Of a stretch of 64,000 nucleotides of DNA, positions 22,300 to 33,429 are shown one piece after another. The position numbers and the translations under genes are program-made. The stretch's first letter is position 1. Every line of letters begins with the position of its first letter. This stretch comes from Ariolimax columbianus (taxonomy: Eukaryota; Mollusca; Gastropoda; Stylommatophora; Arionidae): NCBI GenBank assembly GCA_036924085.1, contig JAVGWX010000013.1:52744404-52808403 (forward strand). Direction: 5' to 3'. The notes beneath the pieces were generated by a model. That model was not told the DNA's origin. It made no database searches and was given only the letters and a program-made list of their open reading frames with translations.

Positions 22300-23125
22300 C
22301 TACCCAGAATCGGCAGTCCTGGTCTATACGGATGGATCAGCATTCAAACCTACCTTTTTTCAGGGTATGGTATCCATTTGAAATATCCAGATGGGTTCAT
22401 ATATGTCTTTTGTGATTCATGCGTAAACCGTTCAAATGATGAAGCATAAGCTTTAAAAAAGCAGTTGAGATTTTGCACCAACAGTTTGACTTGGGCGAAT
22501 TGATGCCGATAGACACTGGTTTTTAGTGACTTCAAGTCGGTTCTGTAGGCCGTAAAACATACCCCGTTACAACAAATCCCGATACAACAAAAAGGAGATA
22601 TGCTTGATGGAGAGGGGGATCAACAACATTATCACTGCCCACAGGATTAATGTCAGCTTGCCACTGCCCACAGGATTAATGTCACCTTGCCACTGCCCAC
22701 AGGATTAATGTCACCTTGCCACTGTCCACAGGATTAATGTCACCTTGCCACTGCCCACAGGATTAATGTCACCTTGCCCCTGCCCACAGGATTAATGTCA
22801 CCGTGCCACTGCCCACATGATTAATGTCACCTTGCCCCTGCCCACAGGATTAATGTCAGCTTGCCACTGCCCACAGGATTAATGTCACCTTGCCACTGCC
22901 CACAGGATTAATGTCACCTTGCCACTGACCACAGGATTAATGTCACCTTGCCACTGCCCACAGGATTAATGTCAGCTTGCCACTGCCCACATGATTAATG
23001 TCACCTTGCCACTGTCCACAGGATTAATGTCACCTTGCAATATTTCCCTGGACATAGCGGGCTACCAGGAAACGAGATGGCTGACAGATTGGCAAAATTA
23101 GTATCAATCCCCAATACCTGCCCTT
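22300..23125 (+). mobile_element. LINE RNase H domain split by a minisatellite
   Basis: The plus strand has the RNase H start VLVYTDGSAFKPT (about 22314-22352), a following block equivalent to YGIHLKYPDGFIY, and the RNase H end FPGHSGLPGNEMADRLAK (about 23044-23098). The first segment carries the catalytic Asp and the second the conserved His and Asp. Between them lie 14 tandem copies of a 29-bp unit. The domain is therefore disrupted. The last repeat reads in frame into the second segment as NVTLQYFPGHSG. Confidence 0.75.
22632..23040. repeat. 29-bp minisatellite, 14 copies
   Basis: Units of the form CCACTGCCCACAGGATTAAT plus GTCACCTTG are repeated 14 times with point changes (GTCAGC, CACATGAT, CTGTCC). 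There are no unique spacers. The unit end matches RNase H coding sequence at the array's right border, so it probably grew from within the LINE. Confidence 0.95.
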
Positions 23126-23384
23126 GTGTATATATTGCTTTCACCTCATGAAACAATAAATCTCATTGAGTGCAAGGTGCTTGTTGGCATGAGAAAAAGA
23201 TTCTTACGAGTACTGCCGACAATTGCCAACACACTGTACGGAGCAGTGAAACAATTGAAGAAGACAAGAGCAGGTTTAATCAGCAGCTATGGGATAACAA
23301 CAAGAACACCATCATCATGTAGCATATTCTCTGCAGAACGTCGCTCTCACAACTGCTGATTTGTAAGACTTTCGATCTCTAGCC

Positions 23385-23680
23385 AGAACTCCCTTCTTGA
23401 CCTCCATGATGTCTTGTGTCCATATTCCCCTCGGTCTATCTCCTCTGTACCATCCAGGCCATTATGGCGTTTGATGTGGCCAAGTTCTGCCATACGTTTC
23501 TCATTTTATTGAACCTTTGCATTGCCATAGCCATTCTCCTTCAAACAATCTCCACTGTTTCTTATAATTGAGCAGAGGTACTCACAACTTATGACTTTCT
23601 CAGTCTTCTTGTTCTAGAATAACTTTAGGTTTGGTCTTTGCCTTGTCTGTGCTCATTTTCAACGTCAGATATGGTTAAGT
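23385..23680 (-). mobile_element. LINE C-terminal fragment
   Basis: Minus-strand traces of YLGSIIT..GDC..EI.. (about 23520-23600) and GHIKRHNGLDGTEEIDRGEY (about 23420-23480) match the end of an APE LINE with a GRGRPR-type tail. Frames are broken. Confidence 0.55.
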
Positions 23681-23739
23681 AACTTTATGTGATGTGATAT
23701 TCGTCCATCACATTCACATGAAGACCACTCTCTTTTTTC

Positions 23740-24010
23740 AGCCGGCTTTCCTCTAGCTGTGTCCGCTGAAATGGGTTGAGTTGTGCTGTGATTTGGATTA
23801 AAGTGAGGATGAAGCTGCGCCTTTTGTCAACCTCACTCTTTGGACCTGACTACTTTTGGCGAGTGGAAAGATTTTATGGAGGTGACTGGAGATAGCACAG
23901 GATGCAGATGTTTCCTCAGGGTTTACTCCCGAAACCTTTCTCATAAACAGGTATCCCACAAGGCAGCGGAGGGGGATGACATATATTGTTGTGTGTCGTT
24001 GCTTTCCTAT
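23740..24010 (-). repeat. Dispersed repeat with palindromic core (copy 1)
   Basis: Shares TGATTTGGATTAAAGTGAG followed about 20 bp later by CAACCTCACTCTTTGG with copies at 30760-30960 and 44760-44880. The two GTGAG/CTCAC blocks can pair as a stem. At 44.8 kb it lies just 5' of a LINE endonuclease, so it is probably a LINE 5' untranslated region. Confidence 0.6.
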
Positions 24011-24164
24011 AACCGCAAGAGGTAGTAAGCCGTGTTCTAGTCCATTATAGTCGTGTCTAAATTTCAGTCACACCAAAACCGACGCTATCTGCAGCTAGGA
24101 CGAAAGGCGCCAAATTCGAGCAGTTCATCTGTTTGAACTAGACCATGAAATTATGACATAGGTT

Positions 24165-26830
24165 TAAGCATAATAATAATAATAGCCGTCAATCGTAAGC
24201 GATGGTGACAACAGCAGTCAGACATGTTGTGTTGCACCTCACCTCACCAGTGAGTTCGGGGGTGGCTGTATAGTCCAATTCTGGCACGGAAAATCATTCC
24301 ACATATGTAGTATTTAATGTCAGAATTGGACATATGATTGTCACTTATTTTGCCTTCTCGCAAGGTGCGTATTTTTGTGTGCTTCGGAGGACCGGCGTTC
24401 CTCAGCAATGAAGGTGCCTCTGATGGTGGTTCTACGCCATGTCTTCGGGTCCTGTGCAAGACATTCCCAAATGCATTTGCATCGATGCTGAAGTGTGTCA
24501 GACTTACTTTGAGGGAGTCTTTGAAGCGCTTCTTTTGGTCACCGACTTGACGCAGGCCTTCTTTCAGCTCACCATACATTAGTTGTTTTGGGATGCGATT
24601 GTCTGGCATGCGCACTACGTGGCCGACCCCCCTGATCTGGGTTGTCTGCAGCAGTGTTTGGATGCTCTGCATCTTTGCCTTCATGAGGATCTTGGTATCT
24701 CGTACCCTATCATGCCACTTTATTTCGAACAATCTACGGAGGCAACTTATATGAAAGTGATTTATTTTCTTAGCATGCCTGTTGTACAGTTCACGTCTGA
24801 CTGGCATACAGAAGGGTGAGGAGCGCTACAGTTCGGTAGACTTTGAGTTTCGTATTAAGCATAAGACCCCTTCGATTCCAGATACTGTTGTGCAGCCTCC
24901 CAAAGGCATCACTTGCCTTGGGGATTCTGTTATTGACCTCAGAGGCAATAGTAGTTTCCCTAGAAAGAGTGCTGCCAAGGTACGTAAAGCTGTCTACTGA
25001 TTGGAGGCGCTCGTTCTTGGCTCTGATTTCTGGGTCGTGATATGCGTCACTCGGGGCAGGCTGAAACATGACTTCGATGGGTTTTTTTTGTATTATCTGT
25101 AAAACCGAACATGTTGCAGGCTGTGGAGAACTTGCCCACATATTTCGGCATGTCTTTTTCGGTGCTGGCAGCGAGGGAACAGTCATCAGCAAAAAGCAGG
25201 TTTGATAACAGGTGTGGAGTCCTTAACATAGTGGGGATATAAACATGCTGGAAAGGATACAAAAAAGAGCGACAAAGCTGATAGTGGGATTCCAGAATTA
25301 CAGTTATGAGGAAAGACTCAGAAAAACCAGCCTACAGTGTCTAGAAATTAGAAGAATTCGAGGTGACAATACAGGTTAATTAGAAATAAGGTTTATAAGA
25401 GGAACGGATAAATTAGACTATAACAAGTTTTTCAAAATATAACCACCCACAAGAACAAGAGGGCATAGCTACAAATTAACTAAACCGATGTCCAGATTAG
25501 ATATTAGGAAATATTCTTTTAGTCAGAGAATGGTGAATGCTTGGAATGCATTGCAGCAGGAGGTAGTGGATGAAGGGACAATTAATGCATTTAAGAATTA
25601 ATTGGATGCGCATAGCTTTTAGAGCAAAATAATGTAAATGAAACTGGTCGTATACTGACTTTGCAGAGTCTTCTAAACCAGTATAAAGACGTTAAGTTAA
25701 AATGGTTGTGTCATTTACTTTGATGTGAACTTGCAGTTGCCTGTGATTGAAGAGTTTTCCGTCAGTCTTGTATTTTATTTCGACTCTGTTTTGGTTTACA
25801 ACCCTGATAGCTAACGCTGAGCATGGCAGCAAACATTATGCTAAATAGTGTTGGGGCCAGTATACAGCTCTGCGTTACACAATTTGACATAGGAAAGGCA
25901 TTTCACGTTTCACTATCACTCAGCACATGAGCATTCATATCTTCGTCAAATTGTTTAACGATCTTTGTGAATCTGCTTGGACAGCTGAATTTCTCCCATG
26001 ACCTTCCAAAGTCCATCTCTGTTGACGGTATCGAAAGCCTTGGTCATGTACAGCCCTCGTTGCTGCTCTTTGCATTTCACCTAAAGTTGCCGAACCGCGA
26101 ATATCAAATCCACAGTTCCGCCACCCGATCTCAAGCAACACTGGCTCTCTAGAAGAAGACCATGTTCTAGGTGAACGATCAATCGTTTGAGAAGAACTCG
26201 TGGCCGCATCTTGCCCGCAGTCGATAGGAGGAAGATTCCTTTGTGGTTATCGCAGGATTGACGGTTTCCCTTTTGTTTGTATAAGTGCACGATGGTAGCA
26301 TCCTTCAGTTCTTGTGGGCCAGTCTCAGTGGTCCATACTGTGTTGTACAACTCATTTAGCCTCTGTGTTAGGACACAACTACCTACTTTGTATATCTCAG
26401 CTGGTATTAGGTCCGCACCTGCAGCCTTCCCATTTGATAGTTGGTGGATTCCTGCTCTGACCTCGAGATTTGGAGGAACGTCCAGTTCATTGTTCAGGGG
26501 TGTCTGAAGCAGGCGTTTTATTGCCTCGTGGCAGACGGAGGGCGTTAGTTTAGGACCGTGCGGAAGTGTTCTGCACAGCGATTAAGTATTCTCGGTATGT
26601 CTGTCATCAGTTCTGAGCCATCTGCATTCAGACGAGTTCCAAACGACGGTTGAGGGCCATAAGCAGTCTTTAAAGCATTAGAGAAGCGTTTTGTGTGGCT
26701 TCTGTCAGCATGAGGTTTCATTTCCCAAGCATGTGTCCTTCATTTTCCTTAGCTTTCTTTGGACCACTATTTGTATGGTTGTAAACGCTATCTTTTTGGC
26801 TGCAGACGATGTATTCAAGTTGACGTCTGG
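24165..26830 (-). mobile_element. LINE with (ATT)n tail, interrupted by a CR1 fragment
   Basis: A minus-strand element. Fingers: AGIHQLSNGKAAGADLIPAE (about 26390-26455). Then DATIVHLYKQKGNRQSCDNH, motif A YMTKAFDTVNRDGLWK (about 26000-26050), motif B VTQSCILAPTLFSIMF (about 25820-25880), motif C LLFADDCSLAAS (about 25165-25205). The C-terminus has VGHVVRMPDNRIPKQLMYGE and a CGMIFRARIGLYSH end (about 24250-24300). The 3' tail is (ATT)n at 24171-24183. A plus-strand CR1 3' end (25209-25715) separates motif B from motif C. Many stops. The 5' endonuclease is missing. Confidence 0.85.
25209..25715 (+). mobile_element. CR1-like LINE 3' end nested in another LINE
   Basis: The plus-strand sequence follows the last third of the CR1 copy at 60914-62450. 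It begins AGGTGTGGAGTCC and reads NMLERIQKRATKLIVGFQNY, then NYSYEERLRKTSLQCLE, with broken frames. It ends in ACCAGTATAAAGACGTTAAG. It is truncated at 5' and lies in the opposite direction to its host LINE. Confidence 0.85.
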
Positions 26831-26944
26831 AAGCCTACGAAAAAGAAGTATGTAGGTGGAAACCTCTTTTTTTTTTTATTGATAAGGGACATGATTTCTG
26901 CGTGGTTATCAAACCAATCTTGATGTTTACGGGTTGTGTATCCA

Positions 26945-27190
26945 ATGTGTTGCATGGCGAAGTGGTTAAGCCGTCAGCCTCATGATCAGGTGGTGTGGGT
27001 TCGACTCCGGACTCCGCCGTCTTTTTCACGGGTGCTTGATGCGGAGTCCCCTGCATCTCGTAGTCGCCCCCTAATCGTCTTGTCCTTCACTTGCCACTGG
27101 GGTAGGGCGGCTCGAGACGAGATAGTGAGGATAAAAAATAGCGAAGTTAATCCTTGCTATAATGGATTTTTAAAATGTAAAAAAATTTGT
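26945..27190 (+). mobile_element. tRNA-derived SINE
   Basis: The A box TGGCGAAGTGGTTAAGCCG (26954-26972) and the B box GGGTTCGACTCC (26997-27008) are near-consensus and spaced like a tRNA. A GC-rich body follows, then an AT-rich 3' part. The head differs from that of the SINE at 62766, so this is a second family. Confidence 0.75.
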
Positions 27191-27199
27191 AAAAGTTGA

Positions 27200-27975
27200 T
27201 TACGGTTGAGTTTAATCAAAATTTTAAAATTGGTATGGTCGGATACCGCACCGAGACGGGAACACAAACAAAACCTACGTTACAACCAATACGCCTTCAT
27301 CAGGGACAACAATACTGAACTAACAAATCAACATATAAGGAAAAAATGGTCAATTAATCTGATAGTAGACCCAGTCTGTCTAAGCGACTGGTTGGGCCAG
27401 ATGCTTTACTGAAAATCGCTAAAAATAGCGCTAGAAAAATTAATTGTTCCATCATCGTCTACGATGGATGGCGGCCTTTACCTTTATCCAATGTGTTCAG
27501 AGGAGTATACAGATTCTCTAATGGCTGCCCAGTCTTCATCCAGTTTAAGCATAGTGCTAATTCATATAGCTGATGTCCAGGCCAGGATAACCGAAGAGAA
27601 GAAAACACACAAAGAATAAAAGAATTGACCAGTCCAAATGGAAAATAACAACACGTTTCCGTGAACATAAGTGTAAGTAAGTCATCGACTAGTGTGAATT
27701 CCAGACAACTCCATGGCCTGGCGACATCCATAATGAACTAACACCAGAGTGGTCATACAGACCCACAGCTGGTAGGACGCCATCTTTGCCGCTCTTCCCT
27801 TTATGTGATACTTCCAAGCTGAATCAGCAAAGACATGCTGCTTAAGTCATTTTGCATTGGAAATAGTATTAGCAACACAAACTTCCTTTTTTTAAGGAAA
27901 TCAAATGAGGAGCTCAATTTTATGGCAAATAATCACCAACAATTTGAGAAAGCCAGAAGAAGACTTAACATTGTT
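27200..27975. other. No recognisable feature
   Basis: Short frames only. Nothing I can assign to a family. Confidence 0.45.
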
Positions 27976-28716
27976 AGTTTCAAGATGCAGAACACTATGA
28001 GATGTGTTGTAATTAGTTTCAAGATGCACCATACTATGAGATGTGTTGTAATTAGTTTCAAGATGCACCACACTATGAGATGTGTTGTAATTAGTTTCAA
28101 GATGCACCATACTATGAGATGTGTTGTAATTAGTTTCAAGATGCACCACACTATGAGATGTGTTGTAATTAGTTTCAAGATGCACCACACTATGAGATGT
28201 ATTGTAATTAGTTTCAAGATGCACCATACTATGAGATGTGTTGTAATTAGTTTCAAGATGCACCACACTATGAGATGTGTTGTAATTAGTTTCAAGATGC
28301 ACCACACTATGAGATGTGTTGTAATTAGTTTCAAGATGCACCACACTATGAGATGTGTTGTAATTAGTTTCAAGATGCACCACACTATGAGATGTGTTGT
28401 AATTAGTTTCAAGATGCACCATACTATGAGATGTGTTGTAATTAGTTTCAAGATGCACCACACTATGAGATGTGTTGTAATTAGTTTCAAGATGCACCAC
28501 ACTATGAGATGTGTTGTACTTAGTTTCAAGATGCACCATACTATGAGATGTGTTGTAATTAGTTTCAAGATGCACCACACTATGAGATGTGTTGTAATTA
28601 GTTTCAAGATGCACCACACTATGAGATGTGTTGTAATTAGTTTCAAGATGCACCACACTATGAGATGTGTTGTAATTAGTTTCAAGATGCACCACACTAT
28701 GATATGTGTTGTAATT
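27976..28716. repeat. 39-bp tandem array, 19 copies
   Basis: Units of 39 bp (AGTTTCAAGATGCACCACAC then TATGAGATGTGTTGTAATT) repeat 19 times. Because 39 is divisible by three, the array is open in several frames on both strands and gives spurious proteins of 254-300 residues. Copies fall into two main types, CCATAC and CCACAC. The first and last units carry private changes, as expected at array edges. Confidence 0.97.
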
Positions 28717-28739
28717 TTGTTGATCTCATTTTTTTAAAT

Positions 28740-29190
28740 TATGTACAGCTCCCTTTGCTCGGCATATTGTAATTTATATTTTTACTACATCTAATCAATT
28801 TGTTATTGTTATTTGAATCTAGTATGTTTCACAGACTTATTTTTATCCACATTTATCATATATATTAACACTGTGTTGGCAGAATTGCCCAAGTGATTGG
28901 CCTTAATGACAGCACTGATTTGTCTATGTAGTCAACATCTGCTTTCTCTACAACACAAAACTAGCTACATCTTACTTCTATCTTTTATACATATCTAATT
29001 TATACATTACAAATTAATAAACAAATATTAACACCAATTTATATTTCTTTGTTTTATCTTTGGCTTAAAAATAAAACCGCATCTTTCTTCTGCAATTTGC
29101 AGTTCTATTTTGCTTCTAACCATGTACGGACTTTCAGTTTCCTGAGAGAAGAATAGGACCACGACTATATTATGCATGCCATAAAAGGCA
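28740..29190. other. No recognisable feature
   Basis: AT-rich unique-looking sequence. Confidence 0.45.
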
Positions 29191-29194
29191 ATGG

Positions 29195-29370
29195 TGGAGG
29201 ACTGGGTTTGTAGCTGGAAACTTCATACGTGAAATAAAGATCAACAGATGACACCATTGCAAGTAAGCACTAGTGTACTTGTGATCTTTTTGGAGAGAAC
29301 AAGAAATGATGGGGTTGATTTTGTTTCTAATTTTCTCAATTGTTAACAACATGCTGGCCATTTAATAGCT
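29195..29370 (-). mobile_element. LINE linker fragment, copy 1
   Basis: About 170 bp is similar in the same direction to 30340-30510. Shared blocks include TTTGGAGAGAACAAG, ATGATTTTGTTTCTAAT and TTCTCAATTGTT. The upstream part of the second copy (CTGGAAGCATAC) matches 26815-26860 at the 5' end of the LINE ending at 24165, so these are pieces of that LINE family. Confidence 0.6.
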
Positions 29371-29429
29371 GATAAAAAACACTCTCAGCATTGTTCAAAA
29401 AAGCAGCCTTCCTAAAACACTACCCAAGC

Positions 29430-30325
29430 AACATCGGGACCCATGTATTTATATAGATGGATCAGCATCACATGCAATGGAGAATGGGGGTGGAGGGATC
29501 TTTCTAAACCTAAAAAAACAGTACACAAAGATAGCTATCAGTGGCGACTAGAAAATGTTCACCCAACTTCAGAAGCAAAGATAGAAAATGTTCACGCAAC
29601 TTCAGAAGCAAAGATAGCTATCAGTGGCGACTAGAAAATTTTCATGCAACTTCAGAAGCAAAGATAGCTATCAGTGGCGACTAGAAAATGTTCATGCAAC
29701 TTCAGAGGCAGAGGCCTTGAAAACTGTAGCGAAAATTCGAATAACATACAAAAACACAGAAAGACACGTCGTACTCTTCACAGACACTCTATTCATGGTT
29801 GGCGCACTGGGGAGCCAGAATAATACAGACCTAAAGGAACTAAGAGTGATACTCTATAAACTATATCTCCAGTTCAAGAGAGTTGTGATACAATGGATTC
29901 CATCTCATTGCAATATTTTTGGCAATGAAAAAGCTGAAAGACTGTCATGGGAAGGTGGAAAGCTACCTCAACCTGATATAGGTATAAATTATGAAGAGGC
30001 CAAGAGGTTTACCAGGAACAAGTGGGAAGCAGAGCACACAGGTCAACCAAATGACGCATATTACCAGTCCAACAGAGGTGAGCAGGTAGTAATATTTAGA
30101 CTCAACATACGCCCCAACAGAATGAGATACCATCTGTTCAACAAACTAAGAATAGAACATACAGATGAATTGTCTGCGGCACAGACAAAATGGCTGCTGA
30201 GCATCTGTTACAAAGGTGTCCAACAAATGAAAAACAGAGAACGCATATGTGGCCCTCATCGATACCATTCCTGGAAAGCTTTATGGAGATACCAACAGCC
30301 TCAGGCTAACCCCTTCTTTCTTTAG
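29430..30325 (+). mobile_element. I-like LINE RNase H and C-terminal domain, with internal duplications
   Basis: The plus strand starts with the RNase H motif IYIDGSASHAMENGG (about 29449-29493). From 29624 an open frame of 233 residues carries AEALKTVAKIRI, VVLFTDTLFMVGAL, the RNase H end VIQWIPSHCNIFGNEKAERL (about 29884-29943) and a C-terminal FRLNIRPNRMRYHLFNKLRI. A 33-50 bp block is repeated between 29525 and 29715, which breaks the frame. The same family is represented by the long copies at 38490-42430 and 45870-49391. Confidence 0.85.
29525..29715. repeat. Short tandem duplication inside RNase H coding DNA
   Basis: AGCTATCAGTGGCGACTAG followed by AAAATGTTCATGCAACTTC is present three times, with one extra partial copy of the second half. 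The block corresponds to the conserved RNase H segment just before AEAEAL. Confidence 0.85.
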
Positions 30326-30520
30326 ATATATTCAAGTTGAGGTCTGGAAGCATACAAAGAGGAAGTGTGTAGCTGGAAACCTCATTTAATCAAGATCAGC
30401 AGATATCACCACTCCAGGTAGTGTCTTCATGCTGTTTTTGGAGAGAACAAGGAGGGATGATGATTTTGTTTCTAATCTTCTCAATTGTTGATAATATGTT
30501 GGTCATTAGTAGCCCATTAT
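30326..30520 (-). mobile_element. LINE linker fragment, copy 2
   Basis: Similar to 29195-29370 and, at its left end, to 26815-26860. It abuts the I-like LINE C-terminus. Confidence 0.6.
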
Positions 30521-30699
30521 GTGCATAACCAGGTCTGCTGTTGTTTAAAAGTAATCACTTCAACTCTAACCCCAAAATCTGTCCCAATCTCAAAAATTCT
30601 CTTTTAAAATTATTGGGATGCTTACATCTCTCTTACACTCTTTCTTTCTGTCCTTTTCATGTTTTGAATATTCTGGATTTGTAAAAACTATAGGTTTTG

Positions 30700-30990
30700 T
30701 TAGTTGGCTGACGTTTACATTCCATCATAAAGTTAGTTGCCCAAGCGATGATGGCGACATCATCAGATGGTTTTGTCTTGATGATGTAACTTGTGCTGTA
30801 TTTGGATTATAGTGAGCAAGAAACTGTGTTGATGACTACATAAACCTCACTCTCTGGTCACGAGCTACCTTGGAACAGTGGCAAGACGACTGGAGGTAAC
30901 TCAGGATGCAGGCACTCTGGTACCACCTAACTTGAACCAGGGGTCGCTTGAAATCTGCAGGATTTGATTGTGTTTTACTTCTCAACCACA
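30700..30990 (-). repeat. Dispersed repeat with palindromic core (copy 2)
   Basis: TGTATTTGGATTATAGTGAG and ACCTCACTCTCTGG flank a 30-bp loop, as in copies at 23.8 and 44.8 kb. Confidence 0.55.
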
Positions 30991-32082
30991 ATGACCCTTG
31001 CTATCATAAAAATTAAGTCTTGTCCTAACAGATTCTGCCACCACCAACTGTAGATAAACTATCGCTTTCTTCCAACAGGAACAAATATCTCATGATCAGT
31101 CTAAACATTCTCAACTTTCACTTCGAGGCACCAATTGGTCAAATTATTAAAGCGAAACATTCTCCAAGCATAGTTTGCACATGCAATGTGTGAGACAATT
31201 CAGCACATATACCTTTATTAGTTCTGCTGATCATTGACATTACATGATGCACATACAGCAGTATGATTACATACTGTATTGTATTGTATACACAATGATT
31301 TCACTTAGACGCACAGCACAATTTTCTAGTGATATGGAAGAAAATCTAGCACATACATTTCTCAAATTAACAGCTTTGGCATTACATTTCCTAGTGCATT
31401 ACAAATAAACCATTGTCCTAGTAGAGGAAGCTGAAAGTCTAGAAAACTACAGAAAGTGCAGTTAGATGAAAGAGCTAAACTAACACACTGAGGATGTCAA
31501 CAGAAATAACAACTCTTGACCGTCACCTTCTGGTGAGTTCCGATTATACACTGTATTGTATTTGTGTAAACACTGACCATGAAACACCAAAGTCATTATA
31601 ATCTATTAACAATATCACATTATGCTCATCAAATAATACTAAATTAATCTGCACTTTACAACTGCGCCATAAATTCAGTATAGAATACTTTTAAACCATT
31701 TATCACAGAAATGAGTTTGGCATCCTATAAATGATATGATATAATGAGCCAACAAATGTTTATCCCTTAAGATCTTTTAGGCATTTTTCATTATGATCTA
31801 TAGAATCCTGAATTAAATCATAAAAATCAATGAGAAATAGATGCGTGTCCTATTTTATCTGTAACTTTTTTATTTGTTATGATATTGGAATAAATGTTGA
31901 GTATGTTATGTATGAATGTAGGAGTGTCTAAAATGTCATGCTAGTGTTTAAAAAGTAGAAGTTACTGTACGTGTGTACCTGCTACAATAAAAGCTCCACC
32001 CATCATGAGCAGTGCACACAGAACGTGCATCCCCAGCATCGTTTACACTAGTGTCACTAGGTCCACGATCATCATCAACTCA
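30991..32082. other. No recognisable feature
   Basis: AT-rich sequence without convincing reading frames, repeats or splice pairs. Confidence 0.45.
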
Positions 32083-32437
32083 CCCGACCATCAACAGTAC
32101 CATTGTTGTGGTATAGATCTAGCTCATCTATATCACTCTCTATATCAATATCTGATTTATCGTCATCATAATCAAAGTCAAGCTTGTCAAATAAATCGAA
32201 CAGATTCCGTCATGGCGGCCCTGCTTGCTCACTATCAGATAAATCGCTAATTTTTTGTGTGAAAATACCTGGTTTTAACTTCCAAGTTGTTTTCAATACT
32301 TTCTCCTTGCATACGAAATCAAACCAGAAGTTAACGATAGGTGTAATAACCGAGAAACTAACGCAATGAGAACAAGCAGTTTTCAGCGGTACAGGATTTG
32401 AGGGCGTCAGCAGTTACCAGAGGTATATGATCTTAAA
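32083..32437 (-). pseudogene. Acidic exon-like segment with one in-frame TGA
   Basis: A minus-strand frame runs from about 32437 to a stop near 32083 with a single internal TGA (about 32212). Before it come blocks such as ITPIVNFWFDFVCKEKVLKT and KLKPGIFTQKISDLSDSEQ. After it comes NLFDLFDKLDFDYDDDKSD, then IDIESDIDELDLY. The strongly acidic, ordered composition is unlike random AT-rich DNA. Possible borders are a weak acceptor TGCGTTAG (about 32371) and a strong donor GTGAGT near 32086. The TGA lies in CCATGACGG and could be a CGA decayed by a C-to-T change. I do not recognise the protein. It may belong with the segment at 34925-35208. Confidence 0.35.
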
Positions 32438-33239
32438 GGTTAAGAATGTTAGCTCATTTAAAACATTAAAATGACCCTATTTTCAGTCTTAATTTGTGCT
32501 AGAATTTAGCAATAATTATTACTTGGATTATTGCTAGACTTTACAAAACATTTCTCTCAATTAACAAATGACAGCATATAATTATCCCTTTAGACCCTAA
32601 ACACAGTCAATTGTGCCCGCCAAATGTCTGTGTGTCTATACCTTAACATGCTCAATGCTGTATGAAAAATCCATGGCTTTTATTATGCTCAGTCACTGGA
32701 TAGGACAGATGTGCTAAATAGTGACCAAAGAAACTATTGATGGAGATAGTGAAACTGAATCAGGAATAGACATTTTTGTGAATGAAAATCAAGATAAGAA
32801 AGAATTCCCAATGTCAGTCACATTTCTACTGAGGCAAACAGTGGTCACCTTTACAGTTCACATATAAACAAATGATAATAAAATTTTGGTTCACTTTGGA
32901 TTATTTAAGGTATATGGTTTTTCTGTAAAGACTGTTAATGATTGCTTATTGTACTCTTTATATTCGTGCATGGGACACATGACATTTCAGGTGTAGGTAA
33001 AGGTCGGTCCCATGGTAAAAATTGCTGTCGAGGATGAAGATAACTCTTCATGTACTAAGCCGCAACCTATGTGACGTGGGGTGGCCAGTTTCCTTCCTTG
33101 TTGTCTTTACTTTCCCCAACTCTTACATCAGGTACCCATTCACATCTGGGTCAACTAGAGGAGTGGTGGCACCATGCACGACGAAACAAGGTCCAGAGTT
33201 TTTTTCTCTCCTCGTCTATGAAATCTAATCACTGGCACG

Positions 33240-33425
33240 CTGTAATCCCCGTCTAGTTCTTCTTATTCCTCCTTCATTCCCAATCTACTGCTACCAAGCC
33301 CTGAAAATGGCTTTGCAAGTAACAGGATGTTGTCCGGAGAACAGAATGCATTGTATTGTAGTTTACAGCTTGAGTGCGATATTTGCACCTTTCGGTCCAA
33401 CACATCTGACTTCAGCAGGACCAAC
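33240..33425 (-). mobile_element. SINE-like repeat sharing the common core
   Basis: Similar to 57843-58015: both contain CTACCAAGCC, TTTTGCAAGTA.CAGGATG-like blocks and GATATTTGCACCTTTCGGTC. The core on minus is CTGAAGTCAGATGTGTTGG. No tRNA-like head is visible. Confidence 0.6.
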
Positions 33426-33429
33426 CAAA

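Noticed and set aside
22632..23040. CRISPR array
   Set aside because: The 29-bp units are directly adjacent with no unique spacers, and the context is eukaryotic LINE sequence.
27835..28737. 300-residue plus-strand and 254-264-residue minus-strand proteins
   Set aside because: They are by-products of the 39-bp tandem array, open in several frames because the unit is a multiple of three.
32708..32865. Plus-strand acidic stretch (DGDSETESGIDIFVNENQDK)
   Set aside because: Looks coding-like, but the frame is short, the acceptor is poor and no partner exon is visible.
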